DNA from: Limnephilus marmoratus
Lineage: Eukaryota > Arthropoda > Insecta > Trichoptera > Limnephilidae
Assembly (NCBI GenBank): GCA_917880885.1
Contig: OU862913.1
Coordinates: forward strand, 7,502,001 to 7,566,000
Length of the DNA: 64,000 bases
Reading direction: 5' to 3'
A program made the translations under genes and the position numbers. Under the pieces are notes generated by a model. That model made no database searches. It was not told where the DNA came from and saw only the letters and a program-made list of their open reading frames with translations. Of the stretch, positions 1-11,986 are shown one piece after another (position 1 is the first letter of the stretch; each line of letters starts with the position of its first letter).

Positions 1-3000
1 TCTGATAATGAATTCTTCAAATAACTGATGACCCTAAGTGGCCCACGGTAGAGATAGAAGCTCTGGTACAACATCTTGAAGTCCAGCGTTGATGATCTTG
101 AAAGAATCTTCCTATAATGATGTCTTCAAGCGGGATAATGATGCGACGTGGCTTGAAGTCAGATGAATGCCTTTGACCCACATTTTGAAACCAGCGACAA
201 TGAACATGAAGGATGCTTTCTTCTTAGTCTTGCTATTAAAATTTTCTTGAGATTATCTTGAAGTTCCCTACACTAAACTGCCTAAATAAGGTTACCAGCA
301 ACAAAGTAAGATATAAAAGGAAAGAAAATTCAAGATGAAATATTTAAAAGAATGATTATGTAAATGTATGCTCAAAGCTGAAATTGAAATTTTCCACATA
401 ACATATTAAAGAAACCTGAATTAAAGATTTAATAATTGTAAAACTTCATGTCTTATACAAAAGAAACAATGAATTGATATGCAATTGCAAAATTAGAATG
501 CACGGGATTTACCGAAGTTTGAAATAATATTTCCCAGCGATGTAAATATTTTATAAATAAAAGCGTTTTAAATTGAGATTAAGTATGATAAAAATTATTA
601 TTCTATTAATCTAATACCCGGTAGATATCAAAAATACAAAAAAAATCAAAACATATGAAAATAAATTTTTACTGAGATATTTTTAATTTATTTCTTTTCT
701 TAAATTCCCAAAATAAAATAACAGCCTGTATTAAATTGAGGTGAGTATAAAATTTGAAAATGAAATACTTAATTTGTTTGAAAGTATTATTAAAACCCCA
801 TGTAGCAAATATAACTTCGAGATCGTCAATAAACAATACCTAGGATGGTAAAATAGTAATTAATGATAAATGTAATCAAATGTTGATAGATGGCTCTAGT
901 GTAGGCCCCATTATATTCGTGATAAATTATTAATATTTAATAATAATGTTACAACTATTAAGCAACAGATGTCATTGCTCTATTCCAATAATTCAATTAA
1001 GATAATTTTTTTATTCTTTTTTAAATTATATTCTTATATCAATTTTTTAAAATTATAAATATGCATACTTTAAATCAAATTTATTCTAATAAAAATTCGG
1101 ACAACCTGAACAGTTGTTATATCATAAAGCCTTGTTTAACCAAATATATTAATTGTATTTCAAAGGCATCATCGGTAGAATGAAGGTTTCAACTTCCCGA
1201 TTGAATTAACTCAATTTCATTATACTGGAATATATTAATTCATCCTAAAATTTCCACGACAGAAATCCTTAGGAGGAACTATGAGACGACACAATATATA
1301 ACACAAAACTACAACACATACAAACTTATTAGTTATCTTAAAAGATTTAACCTATTTATATGCAATCTGAATACGGTAATAGCACATAAAGGACAGTTAT
1401 CATTACTATCTATTTCTAAAAATGTTCCTAGAACAAAACTTGCTACCTGAATTATAGACACTCAAGGCTTTACTGAAATCCTCTCGAAAGAGATAAATGC
1501 TATGAGCTTCTTACAACTCAACAAATTAATCTTTATATGAAGATAATTAACTTCATTTTCTGAAATCAAATGAGACAGACATATCCTCATCGTAAGTTCA
1601 AAGCTTACGCCAAAGATTCCTCCGTATCTTGCGAAAGAAAGTAATCAGGCAAACCGAAGTCACCTTCTACGTTTGATTAAAACCGTGTTTGCGCTACAGT
1701 GATAGGAAAATATTTTATATCCTATTTATAGAACGCAAGACAAGGAAGATTGACATACTCAGAGGATCTCAACGGGAGAACATGTTATGCGTATAACTGC
1801 CGTTTTAAACGCTAGCAGAATAGATACAGTGAGATATATCCACTGAATTGAAGCGAAGCTCCTAATGTTTTGTTTAAACAAAACTTGCTTGTTTCTTCAC
1901 CCAAGGACCACCAAGCCGTAGACCAGACAAACAATGGAAGACAAAACAACACAAAACAAAATTCATCTGCTTTTGTTGGCGCAACCAAAACCAGAAGAAT
2001 TTTCCCCAAAATTCGTAATATACTACATTATTAGAAACACGTTAGATTATGACCTATGGCAGAATGATACGGGATATTTAAGGTTTTCCGCTCTGAAAGT
2101 GAAGACGCAAACCCCAATAGCAGTCGTTGTATGTGTTATGTCAAACAATAATATGTAGATGGCGTTATTGAGAAGCTGACTAAATAATAAAATTGTGTCA
2201 AAGTTGTATATTTATCATTACGAGATCTATTAAATGACCTAAAACATTGTGTGCTGTTAAGTAAATTAAAGTTATTTGAAAAAACTCTATTAATTGAAGT
2301 TTAAAGATGTTCTTACAATAAACCTTTATTTTATCAACAATCCATAAATCGCCCAAAAAAATTAGCTTGCAAACCTCTGAAAACCCTTGAAAGGAAGATA
2401 AGCAAGTATTTCAAGGAACAGTTAATAGAACGTAAATATAACTTGTAGAACCCAAGTCGAACAATGAAAATTTTTAAATTAATTGTGTAGATGGCGGTAG
2501 TGAAAATAAATTGATTATGTATAATGATACCAATAAATTGAATATCTATCTAAACTGAAAAGAATTAATAATTCCGCCCAGAACTATAAAGAATCCTAAT
2601 ACCTGTGTAATTTTTACGTATGTAAACATGTGATAAAACTCAACATTTTATATCAATTTAAATAGTTGTAATTTCATAACAATCATGATAGTCATTCCGC
2701 AAGTTACTTCGCATAATCTCTAATAACCCTATAAAAGGAAGAAATGCCAAACAATTTAAGGAAACAGCCAATGATCGCAAAATAACATACAATCTTCTAT
2801 TCTAATTTATAGAATTATCCATTATTGGAAACAAAACCCAAAAGATTAATTAGATAATAGCCGATGAACAAATAATATAGTGATAAGCAACATTTTGCAT
2901 CCCACCTACAAAATGACGATTTCAAAATAACAGTTATTCATCAAACCCGAAACTATTAGGAATTTATTTTATTTTAAAAGAAAACTACTCCCGCCGACTA

Positions 3001-5790
3001 AAGGGAAATTAAAACTCGATAAAATCTATTAAATAATGATTTGAATACACTTCCCTGTTCTGTACTCAAATCGGAATTCAATGAAATTTATCAAAACCCC
3101 AAAATAAATTTGTATAAAATATTCATCCGCAAGAATATAGTGATATATTGTAAGGAAATTTAATTTCTTTTGAAAGCCCTACATGAGGAAAGAATAAAAA
3201 AAAATCATCGATCAAATCAATATAACCCGGATAATAAATTATAAAAATTAATTTACGTGAAACTAGCTTTAGTCGCTTTGCATAACAGGACAGCCCGAAA
3301 TCTTTAGACGAAGGTTTGTGATGACGTCTCATCTCCACCTCCGGATGTCCAGCAAAATTTGGTCCGCGTCTGAAATGCACGTTTGGTTACATTCATTATT
3401 ATGAAAAATAAAATTTGTATAAAGGGAACAAAAATGAAATCAAAATTCCCAAAGTAAGATTGTAAAAGATCACAATGTAACAGAACATATCAATTGCAGG
3501 TAGGATAACTATTTGTATTAAGTTTATAATATGTGAAGAAATTCATGTGTGAAATGATGTCAATAATAATTATTGCATCAGGTAGGTAGGTAATTAATGA
3601 AATTTACACAGTATTGCAAAATATAAGCATGAAAAATATCACAAAATAATTGCAATGAGATTAAACAGCCACTCATAACACAGTGTAAATAAATTAGCTT
3701 GTAATAAAATATACTTACAAGTTTCAATTATTAACGGATGACCAGCACGAGTTTTGTACAATGTTATATTATTAAATCTGCCGAAATATTATTAATTCCA
3801 TCTGCAGAAATTAAATCCATCCCATCTGCTATAAAACAATGTGTACCTACCTAAATAATTAGTAGGAGAAATAAATATGATTAGTACAACACATACGAAT
3901 AACACAAAATAAAATGAGTTGTGGATGAACAAGCCCAAGTAAATATAAAATATGCAATTAACAAAAATAAAATTAATACATACCCACGACGGTAAAAGCA
4001 ACACACCATCGAATTGTAATTTCACCTAACCTAAAATGATCGCGGAGAATTTAAATCATCTCCACATAAAACTTGCTAAACATAGTTTGACTGGAACTAC
4101 CACGTTGGGCTCGCCACTGTAACGATTGAAATGTATTCCCTATTAAATTGGTATTAATGTATTAAATGGCTAGCTACAGTCTGAAAGTAGAAACATGAAA
4201 AATGACAAGTCAATGAAATAAAAGAGGGAATAAAATTAAATTATAAACTGATTTATTGAATTGTTATTATCGTGACATTTGCGAATTGTATTTTAATGAC
4301 TCTTATAATATTAATGATCTCACGGGGTGTTTGTAAATCTCGAAGAGAATTACAACAATCAAACTAGTTTGCGAATGTGAATTTAAGTTATGTGGAAGTA
4401 ATACGAAGAATTGGACGCCAGAGTGTTTAAACAACAACACCCAAGTATTAAATAGTAAAACCAAATGGTAACCTTGAATATCTGACTAAAATAAATAATA
4501 CATTAGGATTAAGATTAACGTTACGAATTCGATGCGCCATGGTGATGTTGGTTTCATCCGTCGCAGGTATGCACCGCCTCTCCTTGGGCTTGCTCGATCC
4601 AAACTCTGGTAGCTATAGTTTCTTCCCGGAACGTCTATGCCACGAGTGATGTTGTCAACGCTCTCCGATATTTTGTGATGTATTCGGGGTTGGAAGGTAC
4701 CGACGTAATTTAACTGTTACAACATTTCTTCAACACATTGGTATTGACCGCCGCGCTTCGCCTTGTACGTAAGTAGGTTCATGTTATATTGACAAAGTGA
4801 GAACTGAGCCCCTTAATTGGTGCGTGTTTATTATAAGAATGTAGGTATCACATTTTGTAACTTTCGCGATATATTACATTGATTTACCTAACCTGGACCA
4901 ACCAGGTTAACACGCGACAGACAAGTAGATTTACGGTCGCTTTCAAAAATGCCAACCATGCGATTGGTAAGTTTATTAAATCCTTACCCTCCTTCTTATT
5001 TCTCGATTCTGAATGAAAGCAGGGTGATACTGAAAGTATCTACCACTCAGATGACAATGGAACCAACCTGTTTCACCACATACATTTCAAGTGTAGTAAA
5101 TGTGACACTTCTACACATTGTGTGGCTACGTATACGAAAATAACTAATATAAGTTGATATTGAACCGTTCTAGTAAATTCTTGCCGGTTATATTTATTAA
5201 GCCACCATTGCATTTAGTTATATCAACTTGAATCCTTAACTGATCTGTCTCTATTCTGTCATTTAAAGGTGAAAGTGGCCGTGAGATATTTCATATTTAC
5301 GCGCAAACAACTGAACATTACTACTTGTAGTTCTTTGTATGCAGCCGGGAGCGATTGAGTTTAGTCCTCTGCAAACTTAACTATTTAATGAACTTCCCAC
5401 ATTGTGTGAAAAACGGAGGCCGCCGCTTAAGAGTTTCAAAAACAATTTATTTGCATTACATCTCAGGTGACTGGAGATGTAATGCGAATAAATTTTATTT
5501 ACTTTTTTATTCAACAATAACTTAGATCATAATGAAAGTTAATCGGTTAAATAAAATCCTTTAAATATTTTCTCGATCAATATAATGACTTCTATAAACG
5601 AAAAAAAGAGACTCTCAACGGGATACGGGAACGGATAGTTTTACAGAAATGATACTCTGCCAGAATTATTGGTCTTATGCGATATATTTATAACTTACTT
5701 GCCTAACTATTAATACTTTTGTATTTCTGCTCTCCACTTTGCTATTTGGTATACGGGGTTATGTCTATGATATTCAATTTATTGTGGAGT
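1..5790. other. AT-rich intergenic DNA without a recognisable gene
   Basis: No reading frame here looks like a conserved protein, and the longest frames (60-85 codons) have the low-complexity composition expected by chance. Local items are an 18-bp perfect palindrome at 1867-1884, a stretch at about 4700-4800 resembling one at about 25560-25680 (shared words around a gcttcgcctt core), and a hairpin at 5444-5494. The last part (from about 5790) is similar to sequence upstream of exon A at 54.12-54.24 kb and is probably intron or 5' flank of unit 1. Confidence 0.6.
5444..5494. repeat. 21-bp inverted repeat (hairpin)
   Basis: Arms 5444-5464 and 5474-5494 are complementary except for one position and are separated by 9 bases. 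The stem contains TTGCATTACATCTC and its partner. No transposon ends or target duplication are visible, so it may be a small foldback remnant or chance. Confidence 0.6.
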
Positions 5791-5902
5791 GGTCCAGATC
5801 ACCTCCAACACTTTAAATATTTCCTTTCAATTAAAGGTAATTATTTAAAACTCTTTTGTAAGCACTCGTAAATTGTATTAATAAATTAATGTTCGGTTGC
5901 AG

Positions 5903-6018
5903 GTCTAATTTATTGTGACCATTAGCTGGGACCTATAACTATTATTGTATTGGAACTATATCACAGAAGGCCATGGATCTTCCAAACCCAGAGAGTGTTT
6001 CCATCAAGGTGGAACCAG
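5903..6018 (+). pseudogene. Unit 1 exon A, 5' piece: leader exon of a C2H2 zinc-finger gene, cut by a transposon
   Basis: The exon follows a splice acceptor ending in TTGCAG at 5902, and its ATG is at 5973. It encodes MDLPNPESVSIKVEP, matching the leader exons at 27.6 and 54.3 kb. After codon 15 the reading frame runs into the 6019-13171 insertion and meets a stop at about 6048-6050. The remaining 108 bases of the exon resume at 13175. Joined length (46 + 108 coding bases) equals the 154 bases of the unit 2 exon, which confirms that one exon was split. IKVE fits a SUMO-acceptor consensus. This unit is a pseudogene. Confidence 0.85.
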
Positions 6019-6497
6019 CGGAGCGATTCTCTAAAAAAAGTGAGGTGAGATGAATAAAAAGTGAAATGGGCTGTCAGATTTGTGCATAGATTTGTGCAAT
6101 TTTGTGTAATTTTCTATGGTTTTCAAAACGTCAATTTCCTTTTCAATGCTAACTTCGTCGGTTTTAAGTCGTTTAAAATACGAAATACTGTAAGAATGCA
6201 TGATTATTTATCCACTAATGTATGTTTAAAGTTGTATACCAAGGATTTGACGTTTGCAAAATTTCGTTTCAATTCAAATTCGCATGAATTAGGTAGTTTG
6301 TCAAAGTTAACCTAAAAATCTATTTTTTTGTACGTAAATAGTTGTTTCTTCTACTAATTTTTGAAATGAAGTGTAATTTCCATAATCTTTGCCTAAAAGT
6401 GCGGCGGTTAGCGGTTTTTTCGTCCCCAAATATTCAATTGTTCTACAGATGTTGATTTGCCATCGAGATATGTATTAAGCTCCTATTTCTTCAACAG

Positions 6498-6695
6498 ATG
6501 TCTAGTAGGAGCCGTGCGACGAGCGGGCAGCTGGAGATGATGATTAGTCGGCTGGAAGAGAGACCGACAATGACTTCGGGGCGGCAGCAGGGATACGATG
6601 GCCGCATCAATAACGAATTGGCGTGGTCTTCCCTGGCGGTCGACCTGAATGCTATGAAGCTCGGGTGCACGAAGAGTGGCGACAAGTGGCAATAG
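6498..6695 (+). pseudogene. Myb/SANT-like (zeste-type) DNA-binding gene, exon 1, left arm
   Basis: The ATG follows an AACAG acceptor directly. The 65 codons begin MSSRSRATSGQLEMMI and end at GDKWQ, the pattern of the Myb/SANT-like DNA-binding family (start of the zeste/MSANTD domain: a first helix after RATSGQ, a GR turn, a helix with W, then T-xx-KW). In the family the next residues are K-TWRD. Here the codon before the donor (GT at 6696) is TAG where AAG (Lys) is expected, so the gene is disabled. Exon 2 starts with the expected TWRD. The product would have bound DNA in the nucleus, probably for the transposon. Confidence 0.75.
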
Positions 6696-6735
6696 GTATG
6701 CATTCATTATATTATTACCACTATTATGTTTCTAT

Positions 6736-7123
6736 GGAGGTGTCTACTAATATCTACAGGAATTCCAAAAACTGAAATAATATCTATGAGAACCAAAGTG
6801 TTGACAAATATCTACAGCTCAAACTGTTGACTAATATCTATGAGAACCAAAGTGTTGACGAATATCTACAGCACTGGCAGTGGTTGGATTTGCAATTATG
6901 TATAGCATATTGGAATAACGTAATTTTGCGTATGCAGTTTAAAAAACTTAATTTATGTAAGTATGTATGTAAATATCCCTAATATTGGACACATTTAGCT
7001 GATTAGTCCAACCTACGCTCTGTAGATATTAGTCAACACTCTGAAGTTCGTAGATATTAGTTCAACATATGAGCTGTAGATATTCGTCCGACATACAGGC
7101 TGTAGATATTAGTATCTGGAGTC
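6736..7123. mobile_element. Nested small DNA transposon with 8-bp duplication, left arm
   Basis: Bounded by GTTTCTAT at 6728-6735 and 7124-7131 (8-bp target duplication). The outer ends are imperfect inverted repeats sharing the inner 15 bases TACTAATATCTACAG. The interior is packed with short repeats of TAGATATTAGT and its complement. It lies in intron 1 of the Myb/SANT-like gene. No coding capacity. An 8-bp duplication fits hAT-like or P-like elements. Confidence 0.8.
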
Positions 7124-7259
7124 GTTTCTATTATTGCAACGAGGTACGGACTTCAATTGGATTACGGATTGAAATAAAAAAATTATATTTATATTCTTTA
7201 TTGATATAATTTGAATTTTATTATATTTTCTGTAGTACAAAAATGTCTCTTTATTTCAG

Positions 7260-7435
7260 ACGTGGAGGGATCAGAGAAATGGCGTCAAAAAAAAGCATCT
7301 GGCTTGCGATCGGAGATGATGAAGAGCGGAGGTGGCCCCAGCCAGGCACAACCCTTGACTCCGTTGGAGGAAAGGATCCTGGCCATCATTGCGGCCGAGG
7401 CAGTATATGGACGTACTGCCACGGAGTCCGTACCT
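7260..7435 (+). pseudogene. Myb/SANT-like gene, exon 2, left arm
   Basis: The exon starts after a TTTCAG acceptor (7254-7259) with TWRDQRNGVKKK, the third helix and basic tail of the Myb/SANT-like domain. It continues in the next frame with ASGLRSEMMKSGGGPSQ and a segment ending ATESVP. The frame change falls in a run of eight A at about 7286-7293; nine would keep it open, so one A has been lost. A GTAAGT donor follows 7435. With that base restored, exon 2 would be 177 bases, phase 0 at both ends. Confidence 0.75.
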
Positions 7436-8434
7436 GTAAGTTAACTAATTATTACTGTCATAGTATACATGAGTATTTCACCATCCTCTTGATAGCTTAC
7501 CCATAGGCCATAGGAATATGTATATTTTAGAATTCCAATTTAAGATTTATTTCCTTATAAAGTCGGAGCTTACTATTCTACACCTACTCGAACTTGAGAA
7601 CGGTGACTACAAATCGGATAAGTTAGCCAAGTTTTCTACCTATAGCGAAGTATTTATTCATTATTTATTAGTATACATTATCCTACGGATAAGCTATCAA
7701 GAGGATGGTGAAATACCCCCTAAGTAAGTTATTGTCATCTCTTAAGCTTAATAATATAGTTATATTATTATGAAAATCGTGTTGACATAAAAGTGTAGCT
7801 GGAGAATATGTTGTAAATAGACTGAGTTGTTTGGCGGTCCGTTCTCTCTGCCTACCCCTGCGGTGAAATGACTTGATGTTTAGACAATTAGTAAATTACC
7901 AACGGTTCCCGCTTTTAGTTGCAAATTGTTTAGAACTTCATTGTTGATATCATTCATCGACATGCAATATAAAAATACTATGTGACCCGGTCACACGTTG
8001 CTGTGGCTAACGAAACACAACGCCATTACCCAACCTTTATAACGAACGCCATCATTAATTTGGATACATATCAAATCCACACCGCCCGCTTGCCAGCCCG
8101 CTCCCTTTATATACTATATTATTACAGCACCCTTGAGGTGATTTTTCACAAAAACGGCGATATACAAATTATCCAATTATTATATCAACCAATTAAAACA
8201 AAACCCTGATGCCTAAACCTACCTCATGAATCACTCTATCTATTGGTGAAAACCTCATGAAAACCCATTGCGTAGTTTAAAAGATCTAAGCGTACAGACA
8301 GCAGGAGCGACTTTGCTTTATACTGTGTAATAGATAACTGCTTGTGGTATATTTGGTGCAGCTTTCAAAGAGAATACAAGGGTGTGCATTGCTCAGATAC
8401 AAGATAAGCTAATACCTTTCGACTGTTGTTGCAG

Positions 8435-8561
8435 ATTGATTTCATAGTGGAAACAAGTACACCACCATCATCACCACTACCGGAGGTGGAACACTTGCTA
8501 CAACTGGAAGTGGAGTACGTAGCCCCATGTCCCGTAGAGGCAGTCCCGCTTGCAACTAACC
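8435..8561 (+). pseudogene. Myb/SANT-like gene, exon 3, left arm
   Basis: Starts after a GTTGCAG acceptor and encodes a short acidic, proline-rich segment (IDFIVETSTPPSSPLPEVE, then a Leu/Glu-rich stretch ending ATN). It ends at a GTAAGT donor, so at least one further exon existed; none is recognisable in the spacer. Acidic linkers like this follow the DNA-binding domain in related insect proteins. The phase fits exon 2. Confidence 0.6.
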
Positions 8562-8639
8562 GTAAGTACTAAAGCACTGAAATACTAAGTAGTGGAGAGT
8601 GTTTTCAAATACTATAAAATGGTATGTGACAAATATTAA

Positions 8640-9060
8640 ACATTGGGCGCGTGTAGTACAAACATAGTACAAATGTTGGGCGCGTGTTTGGCGTGTTTCC
8701 CGACAATGCACCGGTGCCGAGGGGATCAATGACGCTAGTTCCTCTTCCATTGTACCGATAGAACAAGGACAGTTTTCCCACCTGACGCCTGTGCTCTAAA
8801 GATTGCAGTCTGTCTGTTAAGATGGGAGAACCTATCAAACAGACCGCCCGTTTCTGCAAGGGTCAAGGGTTTTTTTTAGGTATTTTGGAGCTCCAGACCA
8901 GAGGTGGCTGCCAAATTCAACCGTGGGGCGCACTTGCGATTTGTACAGGGTTAGCAGTTGTGTACTATTAAAGTATCTGCGTGCCCTGTACAGAATGCCC
9001 AGTTTCTGAGAGGACAACTTAACTCTGGTTTCGATGGAGCCCCCGTATTTCAAATACCCT
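8640..9060 (-). pseudogene. Non-LTR reverse-transcriptase C-terminal fragment (in foldback spacer)
   Basis: On the minus strand the sequence encodes the C-terminal, post-palm part of a LINE reverse transcriptase: YKSQVRPTVEFGSHLWSGAP, then a QKRAV region, a LEHRRQVG motif and a FYRY motif. It is close to the plus-strand fragment at 61.4 kb. There are frameshifts, and both ends are truncated. Matching 3' UTR lies in the opposite orientation at 9326-9480, so the LINE has an inverted 5' part, as produced by twin priming. Confidence 0.75.
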
Positions 9061-9079
9061 TACGGGCATTTGAAAGAGG

Positions 9080-9240
9080 GACTGCCTCATCGGTGCTTGG
9101 AACATGGGAGGACGTTAACTTGCTCCATTTCCAGTGATGATGATGATGGTGGAGTCCTCGATTCCAATAGGAAGTGAATCTACAATAACCGTCAAAAGGA
9201 ATTAGCTTTTCTCATATCAGCAAGAGATGATAATAACTTC
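9080..9240 (-). repeat. Diverged second copy of the exon 3 region of the foldback arms
   Basis: Words such as GGGACTGCCTC, the GATGATGATGGTGG run and AAAAGGAATTAGCTTTTCTC parallel the right arm at about 10560-10710, with many differences. It appears to be an older copy of the exon 3/intron segment lying inside the spacer. Confidence 0.5.
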
Positions 9241-9325
9241 TAAACTTTGCAAAATAAAAACAAAATAACTTTGTAAAAATGTATTAAGTCATTGTAAAAG
9301 TGTAATTTTTACAATGATACAGCCT

Positions 9326-9480
9326 CTGTTTCCTCCCTCCTACAACATGGGTCTCTTCAAGACCCTTGTTCACTCCTTCCTTTCCTCAATAAGACCCCAC
9401 ACAGCGTCTTCAAAGATGACATAGGCCCTGAGGGAAATTATTTTCCTCGGGGCCTCCTGTGTGGAGTTAATGTAAAAAAA
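9326..9480 (+). repeat. LINE/retroposon 3' tail with GGCCCTGAGG hairpin
   Basis: Matches the 3' part of the LINE at 61740-61890: tcctccctcctacaacatgg, then GATGACATAGGCCCTGAGG and its inverted partner, then a short A-rich end. The hairpin plus A tail marks the 3' end of this family. Confidence 0.75.
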
Positions 9481-9599
9481 GTACTTTAGCACCGAAATAA
9501 TAAATAGTAATGAGAGTTTGGAAATAATATAAAAAAATGCTTAGAGACAAATAACAAATGTTAAAGTAATTAATTATTGATTATTTTGTTTCAGTTAAT

Positions 9600-9895
9600 A
9601 GATATAACCCCCTGGTTACCTAGTACCTGGCTATTCAGATCTGGTCACCAAACACTGCTAAAGCCATTTCAAGCAACGTTTCATTCTGAACAGTGGTCTT
9701 ACACCAGGGCGATACTGAGAGTATCTTCCACTCTGGAACATGCCGCAAATATACTATATATTATTTTTAATTAATTAATTGTGAAAGGGGTAATCAATCC
9801 AATAAAATTTATTTGCGCACGCCGAGTTCGAACCTGCGACCTTCGGATTGTGAGTCAAGAGTCTTACCTAAGGACCACGCTAACACTCGGGACAC
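9600..9895 (-). repeat. tRNA-derived SINE, 3'-truncated
   Basis: Reverse-strand copy of the SINE at 18023-18445. The tRNA-like head is at about 9805-9890 (B-box-like word GTTCGAACCTGC on the plus strand). The body words AGATACTCTCAGTATCGCCC and GGCTATTCAGATCTGG (as read here) are shared. The A-rich 3' tail is missing. Confidence 0.7.
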
Positions 9896-10204
9896 ACCTA
9901 AAAAGCTGTGTACTCAAGCATCGGGTACTTCATTATACTCCCCTGATGACTATTAAAATTATAAATGCCAGAATCAGCAGACTTGTGTGTCAAAGATAAT
10001 TTGAGGCGAATTGCTGAAGGACTCCATGCAGATGACGACAACCTTGATGATAACAAGGTCAAATTGCTAGGTGTAGGATTGTCACCAATTTACATAAAAA
10101 TTTAAAAGCGCATTTTTATAAATTTATCCTAATTAATCAAAATAAATTCATCTTTCAAAGGTTGCAAATATTAATTTAAAATTACCTGCATTATCAGCCG
10201 CCTG

Positions 10205-10237
10205 TCTACTCTCCTTTAGGCTGAGCTTCCTCTCTTT

Positions 10238-10268
<31 letters not shown>

Positions 10269-10425
10269 CTCTCTCTCGCCTCTCTTCTTGCCTCTCCTCT
10301 CTTCTTCTTGCCTCTCCCTCTCTTCTCCTGCCTCTCTTCCAGGCAGAGCCGCTTTTCCTCTCTTGCCTCGCCCCTCACCTCTCTCTGCTTTCCTCTAACA
10401 ATATCAAAAGCTCTTCTACGGAGAG
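10205..10425. repeat. CT-rich microsatellite
   Basis: A (CT)n run at about 10238-10262 expands into CTCTCTTCTTGCCTCTC-type degenerate repeats. It lies in the foldback spacer just outside the right arm. Confidence 0.9.
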
Positions 10426-10548
10426 CGCCTTTCTATTTGCTGAAACAAAATAGTCAATAAATATTTTAACGTTTGTTATTTGTCACATACCATTTTATAG
10501 TATTTGAAAACACTCTCCACACTTAGTATTTCAGTGCTTTAGTACTTA

Positions 10549-10675
10549 CGGTTAGTTGCAAGCGGGACTGCCTCTACGGGACATGGGGCTACGTACTCCA
10601 CTTCCAGTTGTAGCAAGTGTTCCACCTCCGGTGTGGTGATGATGGTGGTGTACTTGTTTCCACTATGAAATCAAT
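10549..10675 (-). pseudogene. Myb/SANT-like gene, exon 3, right arm (mirror copy)
   Basis: Mirror of 8435-8561, differing by a one-base indel in the CACCA-rich stretch before PEVEH. It therefore also shifts frame relative to the left-arm copy. Boundaries are accurate to one or two bases. Confidence 0.6.
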
Positions 10676-11674
10676 CTGCAACAACAGTCGAAAGGTATTA
10701 GCTTATCTTGTATCTGAGCAATGCACACCCTTGTATTCTCTTTGAAAGCTGCATCAAATATACCACAAGCAGTTATCTATTACACAGTATAAAGCAAAGT
10801 CGCTCCTGCTGTCTGTACGCTTAGATCTTTTAAACTACGCAATGGGTTTTCATGAGGTTTTCACCAATAGATAGAGTGATTCATGAGGTAGGTTTAGGCA
10901 TCAGGGTTTTGTTTTAATTGGTTGATATAATAATTGGATAATTTGTATATCGCCGTTTTTGTGAAAAATCACCTCAAGGGTGCTGTAATAATATAGTATA
11001 TAAAGGGAGCGGGCTGGCAAGCGGGCGGTGTGGATTTGATATGTATCCAAATTAATGATGGCGTTCGTTATAAAGGTTGGGTAATGGCGTTGTGTTTCGT
11101 TAGCCACAGCAACGTGTGACCGGGTCACATAGTATTTTTATATTGCATGTCGATGAATGATATCAACAATGAAGTTCTAAACAATTTGCAACTAAAAGCG
11201 GGAACCGTTGGTAATTTACTAATTGTCTAAACATCAAGTCATTTCACCGCAGGGGTAGGCAGAGAGAACGGACCGCCAAACAACTCAGTCTATTTACAAC
11301 ATATTCTCCAGCTACACTTTTATGTCAACACGATTTTCATAATAATATAACTATATTATTAAGCTTAAGAGATGACAATAACTTACTTAGGGGGTATTTC
11401 ACCATCCTCTTGATAGCTTATCCGTAGGATAATGTATACTAATAAATAATGAATAAATACTTCGCTATAGGTAGAAAACTTGGCTAACTTATCCGATTTG
11501 TAGTCACCGTTCTCAAGTTCGAGTAGGTGTAGAATAGTAAGCTCCGACTTTATAAGGAAATAAATCTTAAATTGGAATTCTAAAATATACATATTCCTAT
11601 GGCCTATGGGTAAGCTATCAAGAGGATGGTGAAATACTCATGTATACTATGACAGTAATAATTAGTTAACTTAC

Positions 11675-11850
11675 AGGTACGGACTCCGTGGCAGTACGTC
11701 CATATACTGCCTCGGCCGCAATGATGGCCAGGATCCTTTCCTCCAACGGAGTCAAGGGTTGTGCCTGGCTGGGGCCACCTCCGCTCTTCATCATCTCCGA
11801 TCGCAAGCCAGATGCTTTTTTTTGACGCCATTTCTCTGATCCCTCCACGT
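11675..11850 (-). pseudogene. Myb/SANT-like gene, exon 2, right arm (mirror copy)
   Basis: Mirror of 7260-7435, with the same acceptor, the same eight-base A run (eight T on the plus strand, 11816-11823) that breaks the frame, and the same GTAAGT donor. Confidence 0.75.
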
Positions 11851-11986
11851 CTGAAATAAAGAGACATTTTTGTACTACAGAAAATATAATAAAATTCAAA
11901 TTATATCAATAAAGAATATAAATATAATTTTTTTATTTCAATCCGTAATCCAATTGAAGTCCGTACCTCGTTGCAATAATAGAAAC

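Larger units (their letters stand above)
6019..8635 (+). repeat. Left inverted arm of the foldback element
   Basis: The arm matches the reverse complement of about 10477-13171. It contains an outer AT-rich segment, Myb/SANT exon 1, a nested 388-bp element in intron 1, exon 2, a long intron, exon 3 and its splice donor. Similarity ends about 75 bases after exon 3, at a shared GTGACAAATA word. Confidence 0.9.

Noticed and set aside
6061..6315. 84-codon frame at the outer part of the foldback arm, also in the mirror arm (12875-13129)
   Set aside because: Its presence in both arms follows from the inverted duplication and is not evidence of coding. The composition is Phe/Asn-rich as in AT-rich DNA, and no family is recognisable.
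7518..8209. 69- and 75-codon frames in the long intron of the Myb/SANT-like gene
   Set aside because: They overlap dispersed-repeat words (GGGGTAGGCAGAG, CTTGAGGTGATTTTT) and lie between clear splice sites, so they are intronic repeat sequence.
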